Shown: piece by piece, positions 1 through 8,967 of the stretch | Numbering within the stretch: position 1 is the first letter of the stretch | Layout of the letters: every line of letters begins with the position of its first letter | Origin: Pantoea deleyi | GTDB lineage: Bacteria > Pseudomonadota > Gammaproteobacteria > Enterobacterales > Enterobacteriaceae | NCBI RefSeq assembly: GCF_022647325.1 | Contig: NZ_CP071406.1 | Span: 1-64,000 of the forward strand | DNA: 64,000 nt | Direction: 5' to 3' | Notes under the pieces: generated by a model | What the model was told of the DNA's origin: nothing | Databases searched by the model: none | The model's input: only the letters and a program-made list of their open reading frames with translations | Position numbers and translations under genes: made by a program

Positions 1-1074
1 ATGCCAAGAAAAGAACCAGATATCCTGAACATAGCGGAGGCGTTTAGCGAAACGGATAAACGCACCGGTGAAGTTGTTACGCTGACTCCCAACAGCAATA
101 ACACCGTGCAGCCGGTAGCGCTGATGCGACTTGGCCTGTTTGTTCCCACGCTTAAATCCACCGCACGCAGCCAGAAAAACCAGATGAACGCCATGGACGT
201 GACTCAGGATCTGAAACAGTTATCCCTGGTCAGGTCAGAAGGCTACGACAACATCAAGATCCTGGGTGCACGGCTGGATATGGATAACGATTTCAAAACC
301 TGGGTCGGGATCATCCGCGCGTTTGCCACGCATGAGTGTCTGGGAGACACGGTAACGCTCTCATTCGTCGAGTTTGCCAAACTCTGCGGCATACCCTCTG
401 CGCGGCTCTCCTCGAAGCTCAGGAGCCGTCTGGACGCGTCGCTGACGCGCATCGCCTCCAATACCCTGACATTTACCAGCAAAGGCGGCGAAAACTACAC
501 CACGCACCTGGTGCAGTCGGCTAAATACAGCATCAAGAAGGACACGGTAACGCTGCAGGCGGATCCCAAGATCTTCGAACTCTACCAGTTTGACAGAAAG
601 GTTCTGCTTCAGCTGAAAGCCATCAATGAGCTGGCACGCAAAGAGTCTGCTCAGGCGCTCTACACCTTTATCGAAAGCCTGCCGCCAAAGCCCGCACCGA
701 TCTCCATGGCCCGTCTGCGCGCCCGGCTTAACCTGACCTCGCGCGTGATCACCCAGAATGCCACGGTCAGAAAGGCCATGGAGCAGTTAAAAGAGATTGG
801 CTATCTCGACTACACTGAAACGCGTCGCGGCTCGTCAGTCTACTTCTGGGTTCACTATCGCCATCCGAAGCTGCGCCCGGCCGAACTGCCGCTCAGTAAG
901 TCCGGCCTGATCGATGATGAGATGGATGAATTTGACGATCTGGATATCGACCCCGGCGTAATCGATGTCAGCCTGCCTGAACCCTTGCTCGAAGAGGAGA
1001 GCAGTGAACTGGTCATGGTGTCGCGCGAAGAAAAAGAGTTACTCAACAAGATCCGCAAGCAGAAGAAGCTGTAA
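1..1074 (+). CDS. repA: RepFIB-type plasmid replication initiator RepA
   Basis: A 357-residue initiator of the Rep_3 (RepFIB/IncFIB) type, expected to bind the iterons just downstream and start plasmid replication. The first winged helix lies at about residues 60-190 and the second at about 195-290, with the typical stretch [11 protein letters not shown] near residue 220. The acidic C-terminus ends in a basic tail (KIRKQKKL). The length is normal for the family. The record opens exactly on its ATG, so the upstream promoter and any copy-control elements lie outside the window, presumably at the other end of the circle. No partition genes follow it here. Confidence 0.93.
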   Translation: MPRKEPDILNIAEAFSETDKRTGEVVTLTPNSNNTVQPVALMRLGLFVPTLKSTARSQKNQMNAMDVTQDLKQLSLVRSEGYDNIKILGARLDMDNDFKTWVGIIRAFATHECLGDTVTLSFVEFAKLCGIPSARLSSKLRSRLDASLTRIASNTLTFTSKGGENYTTHLVQSAKYSIKKDTVTLQADPKIFELYQFDRKVLLQLKAINELARKESAQALYTFIESLPPKPAPISMARLRARLNLTSRVITQNATVRKAMEQLKEIGYLDYTETRRGSSVYFWVHYRHPKLRPAELPLSKSGLIDDEMDEFDDLDIDPGVIDVSLPEPLLEEESSELVMVSREEKELLNKIRKQKKL

Positions 1075-1185
1075 GGGACGAGCGTTGCATACCGCAGATC
1101 TCCCGGCACCTTTCAGCAACCACTGTAGTGAGTCACGTTACTCGCTACAGTGGATATCTGCAAAATATCCTCTCCCGAACTCACA

Positions 1186-1220
1186 CTTACTGCTTACTGC
1201 TTACTGCTTACTGCTTACTG
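1186..1220. repeat. Five tandem 7-bp repeats CTTACTG
   Basis: Five perfect head-to-tail copies of CTTACTG lie between the first and second direct iterons. They share the TTACT core of the iteron but lack the AGTGG half. They may be a spacer, an unwinding-associated repeat, or slippage expansion of an iteron fragment. The function is unknown. Confidence 0.8.
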
Positions 1221-1760
1221 CGCGCCTGGCCTGCTGCGGCGCAGGCGAAGTCCGGCTGCTGACGATGTGACAGGGTCAGGCCAGCTTTTACTCGCTACAG
1301 TGGTTACTCACTGCGTTCAGGAGAGAAGAGGGGCTGATAAACCTCTACTGTTAACTCGCTACAGTGGTTATTTTCTCTTTTCAGCAGATGACAGCCCGGA
1401 CTGACGCAGGACGCGGCACGGTTCAGGGGCCATCATCCCGCCTGCGCCTTTCCTGATTTACTCGCTATAGTGGTTATCTGACCTGTCAGGGCACTTTAAT
1501 CTGCCATTTCAGCTCTGTTCTGATCCGTGTTTTACTCGCTATAGTGGTTGCCCGCTCACTTTTTCGCTAAATTGCCGGTTTATCAGACGGATTAGCGCGC
1601 GGGCAGAGGAAACGTTCTCGCTACAGTGGTTATCAGATGAGTACAGAAAAGCGCAGTTTACTCACCATAGTGGTTGTTAACATGTAAGCGCTGTGATTGC
1701 AGCGGCCACATAATCAAGATTGTAAGTACTCACTATCAATATGAACCAGGTTTTCAGGTT

Positions 1761-1769
1761 TTATCCCCA
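1761..1769 (+). promoter_or_regulatory. Candidate DnaA box in the origin
   Basis: TTATCCCCA differs from the consensus TTATCCACA at one position and lies inside the iteron array. RepFIB-like origins commonly need host DnaA, so the position is sensible, but a single near-match is weak evidence. Confidence 0.4.
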
Positions 1770-2313
1770 CGCTATTGCTCTGGCTAACGGATACACCACT
1801 ACTCGCTACAGTGGTTAGCCATCAGCAATCCTGATCTTGTTTGAATGATGCCCGCCATCAGAACAGCCCCGGCACCGTGCCTCTCTGACGCCCGCCGACA
1901 GCATTACACTCCCGTTTACGCCGCACAGGGCGCCCGTTGCGGCTCTTCTCGCTATAGTGGTTACCCTAAAAGAAAACCTTAACGGGCGGTTAAACCAGCA
2001 GGCGGCCAGAACCGGCGTACGTAAGGAGCCGCGATGGCGGGTGGTGTGCATTAATCCGCTGTGCCACTGAAGGCACGGGCTGAGGTGAAAGGGTACTCGC
2101 TACAGTGGATAGCCGGTGCATTGTGTTATCCGGTTCAATGATGGCCTTTCCGGGATCTCTTTCTCTGCCGGACAGGATTACTCGCTATAGTGGTTATCTA
2201 CAGAAGCTCAGCGGCGCGGTGGTGTAACCACGGGATCTCGTGACGTGGTCACGCAGGGGAAGAGAATATCGCAGGGCAGGGGGAGGGGGAGTATGTCTCT
2301 TTCTGCCGGCGGC

Positions 2314-2341
2314 AAAAAAAAGCGGCACTGAGAAGTGCCGC
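2314..2341 (-). terminator. Rho-independent terminator after the first BLUF-EAL gene
   Basis: On the minus strand an 8-bp stem (GCGGCACT with AGTGCCGC, 4-nt loop) is followed by eight T. It lies 26 bp past the stop of the minus-strand BLUF-EAL gene and separates that gene from the origin. Confidence 0.8.
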
Positions 2342-2366
2342 CTGACCAGGCTGTGCTGCGCGAAGG

Positions 2367-3554
2367 TTACATCGCTTCCCGGTATTCGGGCCAGGCGACA
2401 GACTGCGCCTCGTAGCGACCCGCCGCGGCAAACAGCGTGCCCTGGAAGTTGATAACCCCTGCCGCTTCCAGCCACATCCACTCTTCAGCCTGCACGATAC
2501 CCGCCGCGATAACGGTGATCTCCAGCGCTGAACAGCATTTAATAATGGCCTGTACCACTGCCTGCTTAGGTCCGCTGCGATGGACGTCGCGGGTGATGCC
2601 GGCATCGATACGAATGCGGTCAGGCTGAATGTGGGTGAGCAGGGATAATCCTGCTGAACCGTCACCGAAATTGTCGATCGACAGGCTGATGCCGACGGCT
2701 TTCAGGGCGCGCACAGCGTCAGAGAACGCCTCCAGCTGCGAGATCACCGCGGTTTCACTCACTCCGATCACCACCTGCTCGGGCACCAGTCCTGCCTGCC
2801 CAATGGCGGACACGATCTGCGCGACAGCATCGGGAACGATAACCAGCGTCATCGGCAGCAGGCTGACGTAGAGCGTCATGCCGTCCGGGCAGACTCTGCC
2901 GGCATGGCTGAGGGACTGCTTAAGCGTTTCCAGGTCTTCGGTATAAAGCGCATCGCCGGCAACCGCCTCAGACGCTGCCGGACGTACCGTGGTGGCTTCA
3001 ATCGCCGTCACGCGACGTGCCAGCGGATCCACGACCGGACGGAAGCTGACGCCTTCTGTCTCCGGACGCGACGCGGGCACCTCGTTGTGTTCAGAAATAA
3101 ATTCCCAGTAACCCGGCGGGAGAACCTCGTAATAGTTCTCTTTCTCGCGGGATTCGACGAAGGTACGCAGGAATTGCAGTGCCCGATCATCATAGGTCAG
3201 CTGATATTTCGACGTTCCCTTATCCAGCACCGCCTGCAGCAGTGATGAGCGGTCATGTTCACGCAGGTCGAACAGCGACATGCCCGCGTTACCAAAGCGG
3301 CGGTAAGGCGCATAGTCACGCATCAGTTCCACGACATTATGATGCCGGCGGTCGGCACAGATACGCTCATAAACCGCGAGGATGCCCGCTTCAGGGCCCT
3401 CAAGCAGCTGGAAGAAGTGCGTACCGTTGAAAAGCAGAATGCCGGTCACGTCGTGAGCCGTATTGATTTTGCTGGCGTTATCGACCATCTCTGGCAGGGT
3501 TCTGACCGGAAAATCATCTGAAATATGGCTGCGGTAAATGATGGTAGTTAACAT
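2367..3554 (-). CDS. BLUF-domain protein with degenerate EAL domain (BluF-like)
   Basis: A 395-residue blue-light receptor of BLUF-EAL layout, as in E. coli BluF (YcgF). The flavin-binding BLUF domain covers residues 1-95 and keeps the photocycle residues Tyr7, Asn31 and Gln49. The C-terminal EAL domain (about 170-390) has lost its catalytic signatures: EAL reads EAT (186-188), DDFG reads DNFG, AEGVE reads AAGIV, and the NxS asparagine is Ser. It is therefore unlikely to hydrolyse c-di-GMP. E. coli BluF is likewise an inactive EAL protein that antagonises the MerR repressor BluR, so a protein-binding role is plausible. The start was set at 3554 because GGAGC lies just upstream; a longer in-frame start at 3596 is less likely. 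Confidence 0.88.
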   Translation of the reverse strand: MLTTIIYRSHISDDFPVRTLPEMVDNASKINTAHDVTGILLFNGTHFFQLLEGPEAGILAVYERICADRRHHNVVELMRDYAPYRRFGNAGMSLFDLREHDRSSLLQAVLDKGTSKYQLTYDDRALQFLRTFVESREKENYYEVLPPGYWEFISEHNEVPASRPETEGVSFRPVVDPLARRVTAIEATTVRPAASEAVAGDALYTEDLETLKQSLSHAGRVCPDGMTLYVSLLPMTLVIVPDAVAQIVSAIGQAGLVPEQVVIGVSETAVISQLEAFSDAVRALKAVGISLSIDNFGDGSAGLSLLTHIQPDRIRIDAGITRDVHRSGPKQAVVQAIIKCCSALEITVIAAGIVQAEEWMWLEAAGVINFQGTLFAAAGRYEAQSVAWPEYREAM

Positions 3555-3754
3555 GTGCAGCTCCTGTTCATATAGTTGTTGCGCACACGCTAACATTGTT
3601 CAAAAAATGTTTCATCTCTCTTTGCAGGATCCCGCACAGCGTGCACCACGCAAGGCGGCACTAAGCGAAGCGGCAAACGGCTGAGCGGTAAAAGATATCA
3701 GAATGTCCTGATAACGGTGAACCGCAACACGACAATCGATCGCGCCGGATTGCT

Positions 3755-5539
3755 TTAAAAACAGTCACCACGCAGTTTCCAGTGAAGCCACTGGTCCAGG
3801 GCCTGCTCGTCCAGGGGTTTCGAATAGAAGAAGCCCTGTGCCTGATCGCAGCCATATTCCGTCAGGGAAGCCACCGTATCCGTACACTCAACCCCCTCTG
3901 CCACCACGGTGTAGTCCAGCTCTTTCAGCATGGCGATGATGCTGCGGGCAATAATGCGTGAAGCCGTATCGGAGGAAAGCTCGCTGATCAGGGATCGATC
4001 CAGCTTAATGACGTCCAGCGGCATACGGCGCAGATAGCTGATATTGCTGTAGCCGGAGCCAAAATCATCGAGTGAAATCGTGAATCCCCGCTCCCGGAGC
4101 ATCTCCAGCCCGCGCAGGGCGGTCGGGCTTTCCAGAATACGTTCCGTCTCCAGACATTCAATGCCCAGCAGAGAGGTCGGCAGCTTAGCCCTTTGCATCT
4201 TACTTTCCAGCTCGGCGGCAAATCCCTCGCGGGCAAAGTCCCGTACGCTGACGTTAATCGTCAGGGGCAGCTGAATGCAGTGATTTCGCAGACGGCTGAG
4301 GCGTTCGATGGCCTGATCGATGATCCACACGGTCAGTACGGAGAGCAGATCTGTCTGCTCTGCCAGCGGGATAAACGCGCCGGGTGAAAGTTCGCCCCGG
4401 CAGGGATGCTTCCAGCGGATCAGCGCTTCCAGTCCGACCGGTTTCCCCTTCTGCAGACAGATTTTCGGCTGATACACCATATAAAGCCCGATATTCTCAC
4501 GCAGCGCGGTTTTAAGATCGGTCATCAGCAGGAAATCTTCCGAGCGCTGCGTTTCTGCCTCTTCGTCAAAGCGCTGCGAGGGCAGCCCGCGGCCTACCGC
4601 TTCATTCAGGGCCGTGCTGGCGCGACGTAATACGTCAGACGCTGACATGCTGCCCGCCACAAAACCTGCTTCTCCGGTGTGCGGCGTCAGGGCGACAGAG
4701 AGCCCTTCATCGATGTCTGCGCTGATCCCTTCCAGACGCCCGGCGACCCAGGCTGCGCTGAGGCGGCTATCCGCCCGTGTCAGAATGGCAAACCGGCCCG
4801 TAGCCACGGTGTAGATCATCTCGCCGACCGCCGGACGCAGGCGCAGCGGCAGCAGGGTCGCCATATCTTTCAGCAGACTCTCGACCGGGCCCATCCCCAT
4901 GGTGCGGGCCATCTCATAAGCCCGAGACATATCGATACAGTCGATCAGCACCAGACGGCGCGGCGTGATATCCCCGGCCACGGCCAGATACTGTAAATCA
5001 CGGATCAGGCGCTGACGGTTAGGTAACCCGGTGACCGGATCCGTAAATCCTGCCGAGTGCCAGGCCTCCAGAAAGGACATCACCAGCGTGGAGAGCAGCG
5101 TCAGTGTGGTGATCTGATCGAAGGCAAAGGCATGGGGCTCGGTGTCGGTAACGCAGAGCGTGCCAAGGATGATACCGTCGCGGGTTTTCAGCGGCACACC
5201 GGCATAAAAGCGGATAAAGGGCGCACCGGTAATCAGCGGATGGGTGACAAACCGCACATCGTGATAGGTATCCGGGACGATCACCGCGCTGTCGCTGTCA
5301 ACAACATGGCGGCAGAGGGAATCTGCGCGCGTAGAACGCTGCAGATCAAAATTATGAGACGCGCGGATGGTCTGATACTCATCATCCAGCACCGAAATAA
5401 AGCTGCCCGGGATCCCCAGAGCCTGGCTGGCCAGCCGGACAAATTTGCGCAGCACGTCATCGCGGCTCTCATCGGGGTCGCGCAGCGCCTGCAAGGCACG
5501 GCTTCGGCGCTCACTGTCGCCGTGTAAATGGTTAAGCAT
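3755..5539 (-). CDS. GAF-GGDEF-EAL cyclic-di-GMP phosphodiesterase
   Basis: A 594-residue cytoplasmic protein. A GAF sensor (about 25-160) resembles those of redox- or phytochrome-like regulators. A GGDEF domain follows (about 165-320) whose active site reads ATGRF, so it is not a cyclase. The EAL domain (about 350-590) looks intact: EALIRW at 371, NVS near 429, ECLETE, DDFGSGYS at 491, IKLDRS, AEGVE at 547 and QGFFYSKPL. The likely reaction is c-di-GMP to pGpG, gated by the GAF domain. It is transcribed in the same direction as the BLUF-EAL gene 200 bp downstream. The ribosome site is weak (a G-rich run about 11 nt from the ATG). Confidence 0.9.
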   Translation of the reverse strand: MLNHLHGDSERRSRALQALRDPDESRDDVLRKFVRLASQALGIPGSFISVLDDEYQTIRASHNFDLQRSTRADSLCRHVVDSDSAVIVPDTYHDVRFVTHPLITGAPFIRFYAGVPLKTRDGIILGTLCVTDTEPHAFAFDQITTLTLLSTLVMSFLEAWHSAGFTDPVTGLPNRQRLIRDLQYLAVAGDITPRRLVLIDCIDMSRAYEMARTMGMGPVESLLKDMATLLPLRLRPAVGEMIYTVATGRFAILTRADSRLSAAWVAGRLEGISADIDEGLSVALTPHTGEAGFVAGSMSASDVLRRASTALNEAVGRGLPSQRFDEEAETQRSEDFLLMTDLKTALRENIGLYMVYQPKICLQKGKPVGLEALIRWKHPCRGELSPGAFIPLAEQTDLLSVLTVWIIDQAIERLSRLRNHCIQLPLTINVSVRDFAREGFAAELESKMQRAKLPTSLLGIECLETERILESPTALRGLEMLRERGFTISLDDFGSGYSNISYLRRMPLDVIKLDRSLISELSSDTASRIIARSIIAMLKELDYTVVAEGVECTDTVASLTEYGCDQAQGFFYSKPLDEQALDQWLHWKLRGDCF

Positions 5540-6057
5540 GTGTGTAAAACCCCCGCACCGGCTGATTACGGAGCGAAAAAGAAAACGGCCCGGAGCGAAA
5601 TGTTATTCGGGCGGCAGGCAATAGTGCGTATTTTTTATTTTCATCTGAATGATAGGTGACGGCGCGGCAGGTGTCTCTTATTATTTTCTTTAACGCATAA
5701 AAGGGGGATTTACGATTCGAAAATTTAATCGAAGCAGGGATAGCGGCTTTCTGGCGGCAGATTTTATATTTGCAGGCTAAGCGTTAAGAAGTATGAATAA
5801 TTATTTCCCGCCCGTGAACATTTAACATCCGGACAGATTACCGGTGATATTAACCCGGTTTTAACCGCAGCACGCCGGAAGCGTCAGACCGTGGATCGCG
5901 GCCCGCCCAGGCGTGAAAAGATAACCCGTTCAAACAACAGCTAAAAGCCGGGATGGCGCAGAAGCCCGCAGGGGAAACTGGTCGGCCTGCACCCGGCTGA
6001 AAGGGAAGAATCCACTCTGATGCTGGCGTTCACACAGCCTGTCAGTCAGCAGACAGT
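5540..6057. other. Gene-free stretch, nothing recognised
   Basis: About 520 bp between two minus-strand genes. It must hold the promoter of the GAF-GGDEF-EAL gene, but no clear -35/-10 pair, operator or small ORF with a ribosome site was seen. Confidence 0.5.
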
Positions 6058-6282
6058 TTAGCGCTGGATATCATTCAGTGACTGGGCCGGACGACGAGGC
6101 GGTGGATTCTGTGCCAGCCATGCACGTACCTGTTCAATCTGCGGCCCGTTTTCGCGGATAGCGCGCGTCAGTCGCTCCTGTGTCGTTCCCAGCTCCTGTG
6201 TCCAGTAGGTGATCTGCCACTGTTCTCGGATCTCGACCTGCGACAGATCGTCGGGCGAGCGACGCTGGATAGCGTGTTTCAT
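6058..6282 (-). CDS. DUF3606 family small protein
   Basis: A 74-residue protein with the DUF3606 pattern, centred on EQWQITYWTQELGTTQERLTRAI. In this family a YW motif is followed by a helical segment ending in a V..WL turn. The function of the family is not known; members are often found near stress genes. A strong ribosome site (GAGGAGG) lies just upstream of the ATG. The 5' neighbour region (6283-6647) carries no convincing gene. Confidence 0.8.
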   Translation of the reverse strand: MKHAIQRRSPDDLSQVEIREQWQITYWTQELGTTQERLTRAIRENGPQIEQVRAWLAQNPPPRRPAQSLNDIQR

Positions 6283-6647
6283 TTATGTCCTCCTCGGGTT
6301 GCAATGATTCGCCCGAAAAATGCCTCAGGCGAAACGCTTATCCTGATCAAGAAAGAAGCAGTGAGATAGCGGATTAATCCCTGAATGGCTTCCAGGGGGA
6401 ATAACAGGATAATTCCTGGCCCGGGAAATAAGGCACTCAAACAAAATAGAAAAGTCCTCTTTCGGTCAAAATATGCCGCTTCGCTTGTGGCAGGATGAGC
6501 CGTAAATGGCTGACCTGATATTTGACAATTATTTAAAATAGTCAATTATTCACAGGTCTTTTCTCTGACCGCTTTCGGATCGCTTCGCTTTTAGTGATGA
6601 CGCTGCTGTGATCGCTGGCGGTTCCACCCCTGTTAAAGGAGCGTTGT
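6283..6647. other. Divergent intergenic region
   Basis: About 365 bp between the DUF3606 gene (minus) and the small HTH gene (plus). It should hold both promoters. A minus-strand open frame crossing it (6279-6545) has no good ribosome site and an unconvincing protein. No operator was recognised. Confidence 0.45.
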
Positions 6648-6887
6648 TTGGTTAATCGTCCCCCCCAGCCACCTGTACTTGTTCAGAGTAATGTGCGTGA
6701 ACTTCGTCTGGCCGCCGGACTCTCTCAGCAGAGTGCGGCTGAACGTTTTGACCTGAGCCTGCGTGTCTGGCAAACCAAAGAAGCCGCGGGCAACCCGGCC
6801 TTATTAAGTCAGGGCGAATATGAATTACTGCTGTTGCTGGCCGGGCGTCATCCGCATTACGTGCTGGCACCCCACAATAAAAAATAG
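6648..6887 (+). CDS. Small Cro/C1-type helix-turn-helix protein
   Basis: A 79-residue protein with an XRE-like helix-turn-helix at about residues 14-42 (VRELRLAAGLSQQSAAERF, then SLRVWQTKEA). It starts at TTG, chosen because AGGAG lies 6 nt upstream. The HTH fills most of the protein, so it is either a short DNA-binding regulator or an antitoxin without a visible toxin; no toxin gene adjoins it. Its target is unknown. Confidence 0.65.
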   Translation: MVNRPPQPPVLVQSNVRELRLAAGLSQQSAAERFDLSLRVWQTKEAAGNPALLSQGEYELLLLLAGRHPHYVLAPHNKK

Positions 6888-6959
6888 CCACGGCGTGAAA
6901 GCCTGATATTCACGTCAGGATAAAGGGCGGCTGAAGATAAAAAAAGTGCGCGTTGCCGA

Positions 6960-6988
6960 CTTGAAAGTGCGCAGCTTATCCCTATTTA
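6960..6988 (+). promoter_or_regulatory. Sigma32 heat-shock promoter of hsp20
   Basis: CTTGAAA (6960-6966), a 13-nt spacer and CCCTATTTA (6980-6988) match the sigma32 consensus CTTGAAA-N13-15-CCCCATNTA closely. Transcription should start near 6995, about 60 nt upstream of the hsp20 ATG. Confidence 0.85.
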
Positions 6989-6994
6989 TGAAGA

Positions 6995-7048
6995 TGACCG
7001 GGAGAAATAAACCGGTCAGATGAACTTTTGGATGAACCTGTTCAGGAG
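6995..7048 (+). promoter_or_regulatory. Candidate fourU RNA thermometer in the hsp20 leader
   Basis: Two hairpins are predicted by eye in the leader. Hairpin I pairs TGACCGG (6995-7001) with CCGGTCA (7012-7018). Hairpin II pairs bases 7025-7033 with 7040-7048 across a 6-nt loop. Nine pairs form, four of them G-U. In it four consecutive U (7026-7029) pair with the AGGA of the ribosome site (7044-7047). This is the fourU arrangement known from Salmonella agsA, also a small heat-shock gene. Melting on warming would free the ribosome site. Confidence 0.72.
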
Positions 7049-7057
7049 ATTATCACT

Positions 7058-7546
7058 ATGTCATTACAACCCTTCTCAGCATTTCCTTCGCTGGCAGATT
7101 CTGTATTTTCAGATCGCTTCAGCCGTATCGATAAATTATTCAGTCAGCTTACCGGCGACACGCCGGTGACCTCCGCGCCTGCTTACGATCTGCAACGGTC
7201 TGAGACCAACCGTTATACGCTGACCGTCAGTGTACCGGGCTGGAAAGAGCATGAACTGGAGATCGAGCTTCGTGGCGGCCGGTTGTCCGTGGCGGGGCAC
7301 AGAGAAAAAGAGGGCCAGGAAGCGTCTGGCGAGGCCCGCCAGCAGGAGAGTGGCTGGATCCATCGCGGTATCGCCCGACACGATTTCCAGCTGAGCTTTT
7401 CGATTCCCGAGCACATGAAGGTCACCGGTGCCGCGCTGGCAGAGGGCTTACTGAAGATCGATCTGTATCAGGAGATTCCGGAGAGCGAAAAACCGCGTCG
7501 TATCCCGATTGCGACCGACGGTCCGCGCACGCTTGAACATCAGTAA
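7058..7546 (+). CDS. Hsp20/alpha-crystallin small heat-shock protein (IbpA/AgsA-like)
   Basis: A 162-residue small heat-shock chaperone that should hold unfolding proteins for refolding by DnaK/ClpB. The alpha-crystallin domain covers about residues 40-140, starting at YDLQRSETNRYTLTVSVPGW and closing with the family's A-L-x-x-G-L-L-x-I-x-L signature (ALAEGLLKIDL). The C-terminal IxI-type motif reads RIPI. ATG 7058 was chosen over the in-frame ATG 7028 because AGGAG (7044-7048) serves it and because the leader carries the thermometer. It is regulated by a sigma32 promoter and probably the fourU hairpin, and ends at its own terminator. Confidence 0.93.
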   Translation: MSLQPFSAFPSLADSVFSDRFSRIDKLFSQLTGDTPVTSAPAYDLQRSETNRYTLTVSVPGWKEHELEIELRGGRLSVAGHREKEGQEASGEARQQESGWIHRGIARHDFQLSFSIPEHMKVTGAALAEGLLKIDLYQEIPESEKPRRIPIATDGPRTLEHQ

Positions 7547-7554
7547 GGGTATCC

Positions 7555-7587
7555 GGGCGGAAACGGCTGAGGCTGTTCCGCCCTTTT
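7555..7587 (+). terminator. Rho-independent terminator of hsp20
   Basis: GGGCGGAA (7555-7562) pairs with TTCCGCCC (7576-7583), followed by TTTTAT. It starts 9 bp past the hsp20 stop. Confidence 0.8.
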
Positions 7588-7619
7588 ATAATCCGGAAGA
7601 AAGCGCGGGGAAACCGGGG

Positions 7620-8384
7620 TCAGGCGCGTGTGGACTCAGCCTTAACCGGTGCCCGCAGGGCAGTATCAGTACCGGTCAGCATGACCGGTTCGCCGGCCTC
7701 AAGACTGGCGTGAAAGGCCGCCTTCATTGAGGCGCAGATACCATCGCCACACCACATGATATGATGCTCAAAACGTTGCCGGGCCACGGCAGGCACGCCA
7801 GACGCTTCTGCAGCCACTTCGACCCGGAATCCCTGGCCATTCAGCCGGATCGCCTCCATCCAGATTTCAGTTTCATCCGTGACGCTGACCGCCTCAAGAA
7901 ACAGCGGCACGGTGCTGCGCCGAAGGGCGCCCCGTGCCAGCCGCTCCCACTGCCTGAGCACCGCGTGGTGAAAGCGCGCCTGACGCTGCGCGGCGCCTGC
8001 ACTGAGGTCACTGCGCAGCCAGAGATTGAGCGGCCGCAGATAGCGGTTGACGTAATCATCACCACAGTAGTCTGTGCTCATGATCTGCAGTTCACGTTCG
8101 ATATCGGCGTCAGAGTGCGAGGCCAGCAGTTGCAACATATCCTCTTCGCGGCAGGCCCAGCCACCCGGCAGCGTCACGCCGGGCCAGTTAAGCGCAGCGT
8201 GGATATCAAAAAGGGTATGGCCGCCTGACGTCATTTCGCGCACGCAGAGCGCGCGCGTAAGCTGCTGATCGGAATAGCCAGACGCACCCGGGGGTGTTAT
8301 CAGTCCGGCCCTGCGCCAGCGGCGCAGCGTTTCTGGCAGGACACCGACGAGACCACAAACTGTGTCGGTAGAGTGATGAGGCAT
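7620..8384 (-). CDS. MerR-family regulator of the MlrA/BluR type
   Basis: A 254-residue regulator with an N-terminal MerR helix-turn-helix (about 5-65; GVLPETLRRWRRAGLITPP) and a long C-terminal region like MlrA (YehV) and BluR (YcgE), including the segment with WCGDG. In E. coli, BluR represses small-protein genes of the biofilm pathway and is released by the BLUF-EAL protein BluF. Two BLUF-EAL genes lie within 6 kb, one of them 584 bp upstream, so a BluR-like role is a reasonable inference. The HTH is slightly unusual in starting without the common Y-x-I-x-E-V. The ribosome site is weak. Confidence 0.8.
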   Translation of the reverse strand: MPHHSTDTVCGLVGVLPETLRRWRRAGLITPPGASGYSDQQLTRALCVREMTSGGHTLFDIHAALNWPGVTLPGGWACREEDMLQLLASHSDADIERELQIMSTDYCGDDYVNRYLRPLNLWLRSDLSAGAAQRQARFHHAVLRQWERLARGALRRSTVPLFLEAVSVTDETEIWMEAIRLNGQGFRVEVAAEASGVPAVARQRFEHHIMWCGDGICASMKAAFHASLEAGEPVMLTGTDTALRAPVKAESTRA

Positions 8385-8584
8385 AGTGGATATCCGGAAA
8401 ACTTAACGATCCCCTGTTCTGGGAAGATAAGCGGATTATGCGCGCCAGGAGTAAATAAAGAAACTATCATTTCCAAATTATTTGGCTTAGTGGATACCGG
8501 GGCCAGGCATGACGTTAAGCGGTGAGGTGGAGAGGCGGTCAGGGCAGAGGCCGGGCACAAAGATGCCCGGCAGCAGGTAACGCG

Positions 8585-8794
8585 TTACCACTGGTACTTG
8601 TTAGAATCTTCCCAGTCTTTGACTTCTTTCTCGGCACGATCTTTTTCGTAGCCGTAGCGTTCCTGAATTTTGCCGACCAGCTGGTCACGCTTCCCTTCCA
8701 CAACGGTCATGTCGTCATCCGTGAGATCGCCCCATTTTTCCTTCACCTTGCCTTTGAACTGCTTCCAGTTACCGCCAATGCGATCTTCGTTCAT
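8585..8794 (-). CDS. CsbD/YjbJ family stress protein
   Basis: A 69-residue hydrophilic protein matching CsbD/YjbJ along its length: MNEDRIGGNWKQFKGKVKEK, then the acidic DLTDDDM and KRDQLVGKIQERYG. Family members are abundant in general-stress and stationary phase; the biochemical role is not known. The start was set at 8794 because AGGAG lies 6 nt upstream, giving the usual length; a longer frame to 8881 is not supported. Confidence 0.93.
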   Translation of the reverse strand: MNEDRIGGNWKQFKGKVKEKWGDLTDDDMTVVEGKRDQLVGKIQERYGYEKDRAEKEVKDWEDSNKYQW

Positions 8795-8967
8795 GGTGAT
8801 TCTCCTGATTACGGTTTTAGTCCAGGGACCTGATGGATATCTGTATTGCCTGATGGCTGTCAGATGGATCAAGCATGGCACAGCTTTTGCTTTTTGCAGC
8901 GAGGCGGTGTGAGCGGCATCAAACTCTGAGTAAAAGAGCGGCCGCAGCAGGCGATTCTCGGATGGCG

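Larger units (their letters stand above)
1118..2196. repeat. Iteron array, plasmid origin of replication
   Basis: About a dozen copies of a 17-20 bp iteron, consensus TTACTCGCTAYAGTGGTTA, are scattered through this gene-free stretch after repA. Direct copies start near 1138, 1288, 1351, 1458, 1532, 1615, 1658, 1801, 1946, 2094 and 2178. The copy at 1118-1133 is inverted, so it forms a head-to-head pair with the copy at 1138. A degenerate half-copy lies at 1727-1738. The Y is C in some copies and T in others, and the last base varies. Iterons beside a Rep_3 gene mark the RepA-bound origin and its copy-number control. No coding sequence is convincing here. Confidence 0.9.

Noticed and set aside
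6279..6545. Minus-strand 88-residue frame ahead of the DUF3606 gene
   Set aside because: No ribosome site, low-complexity hydrophobic sequence without a family, and it overlaps the start of a better-supported gene.
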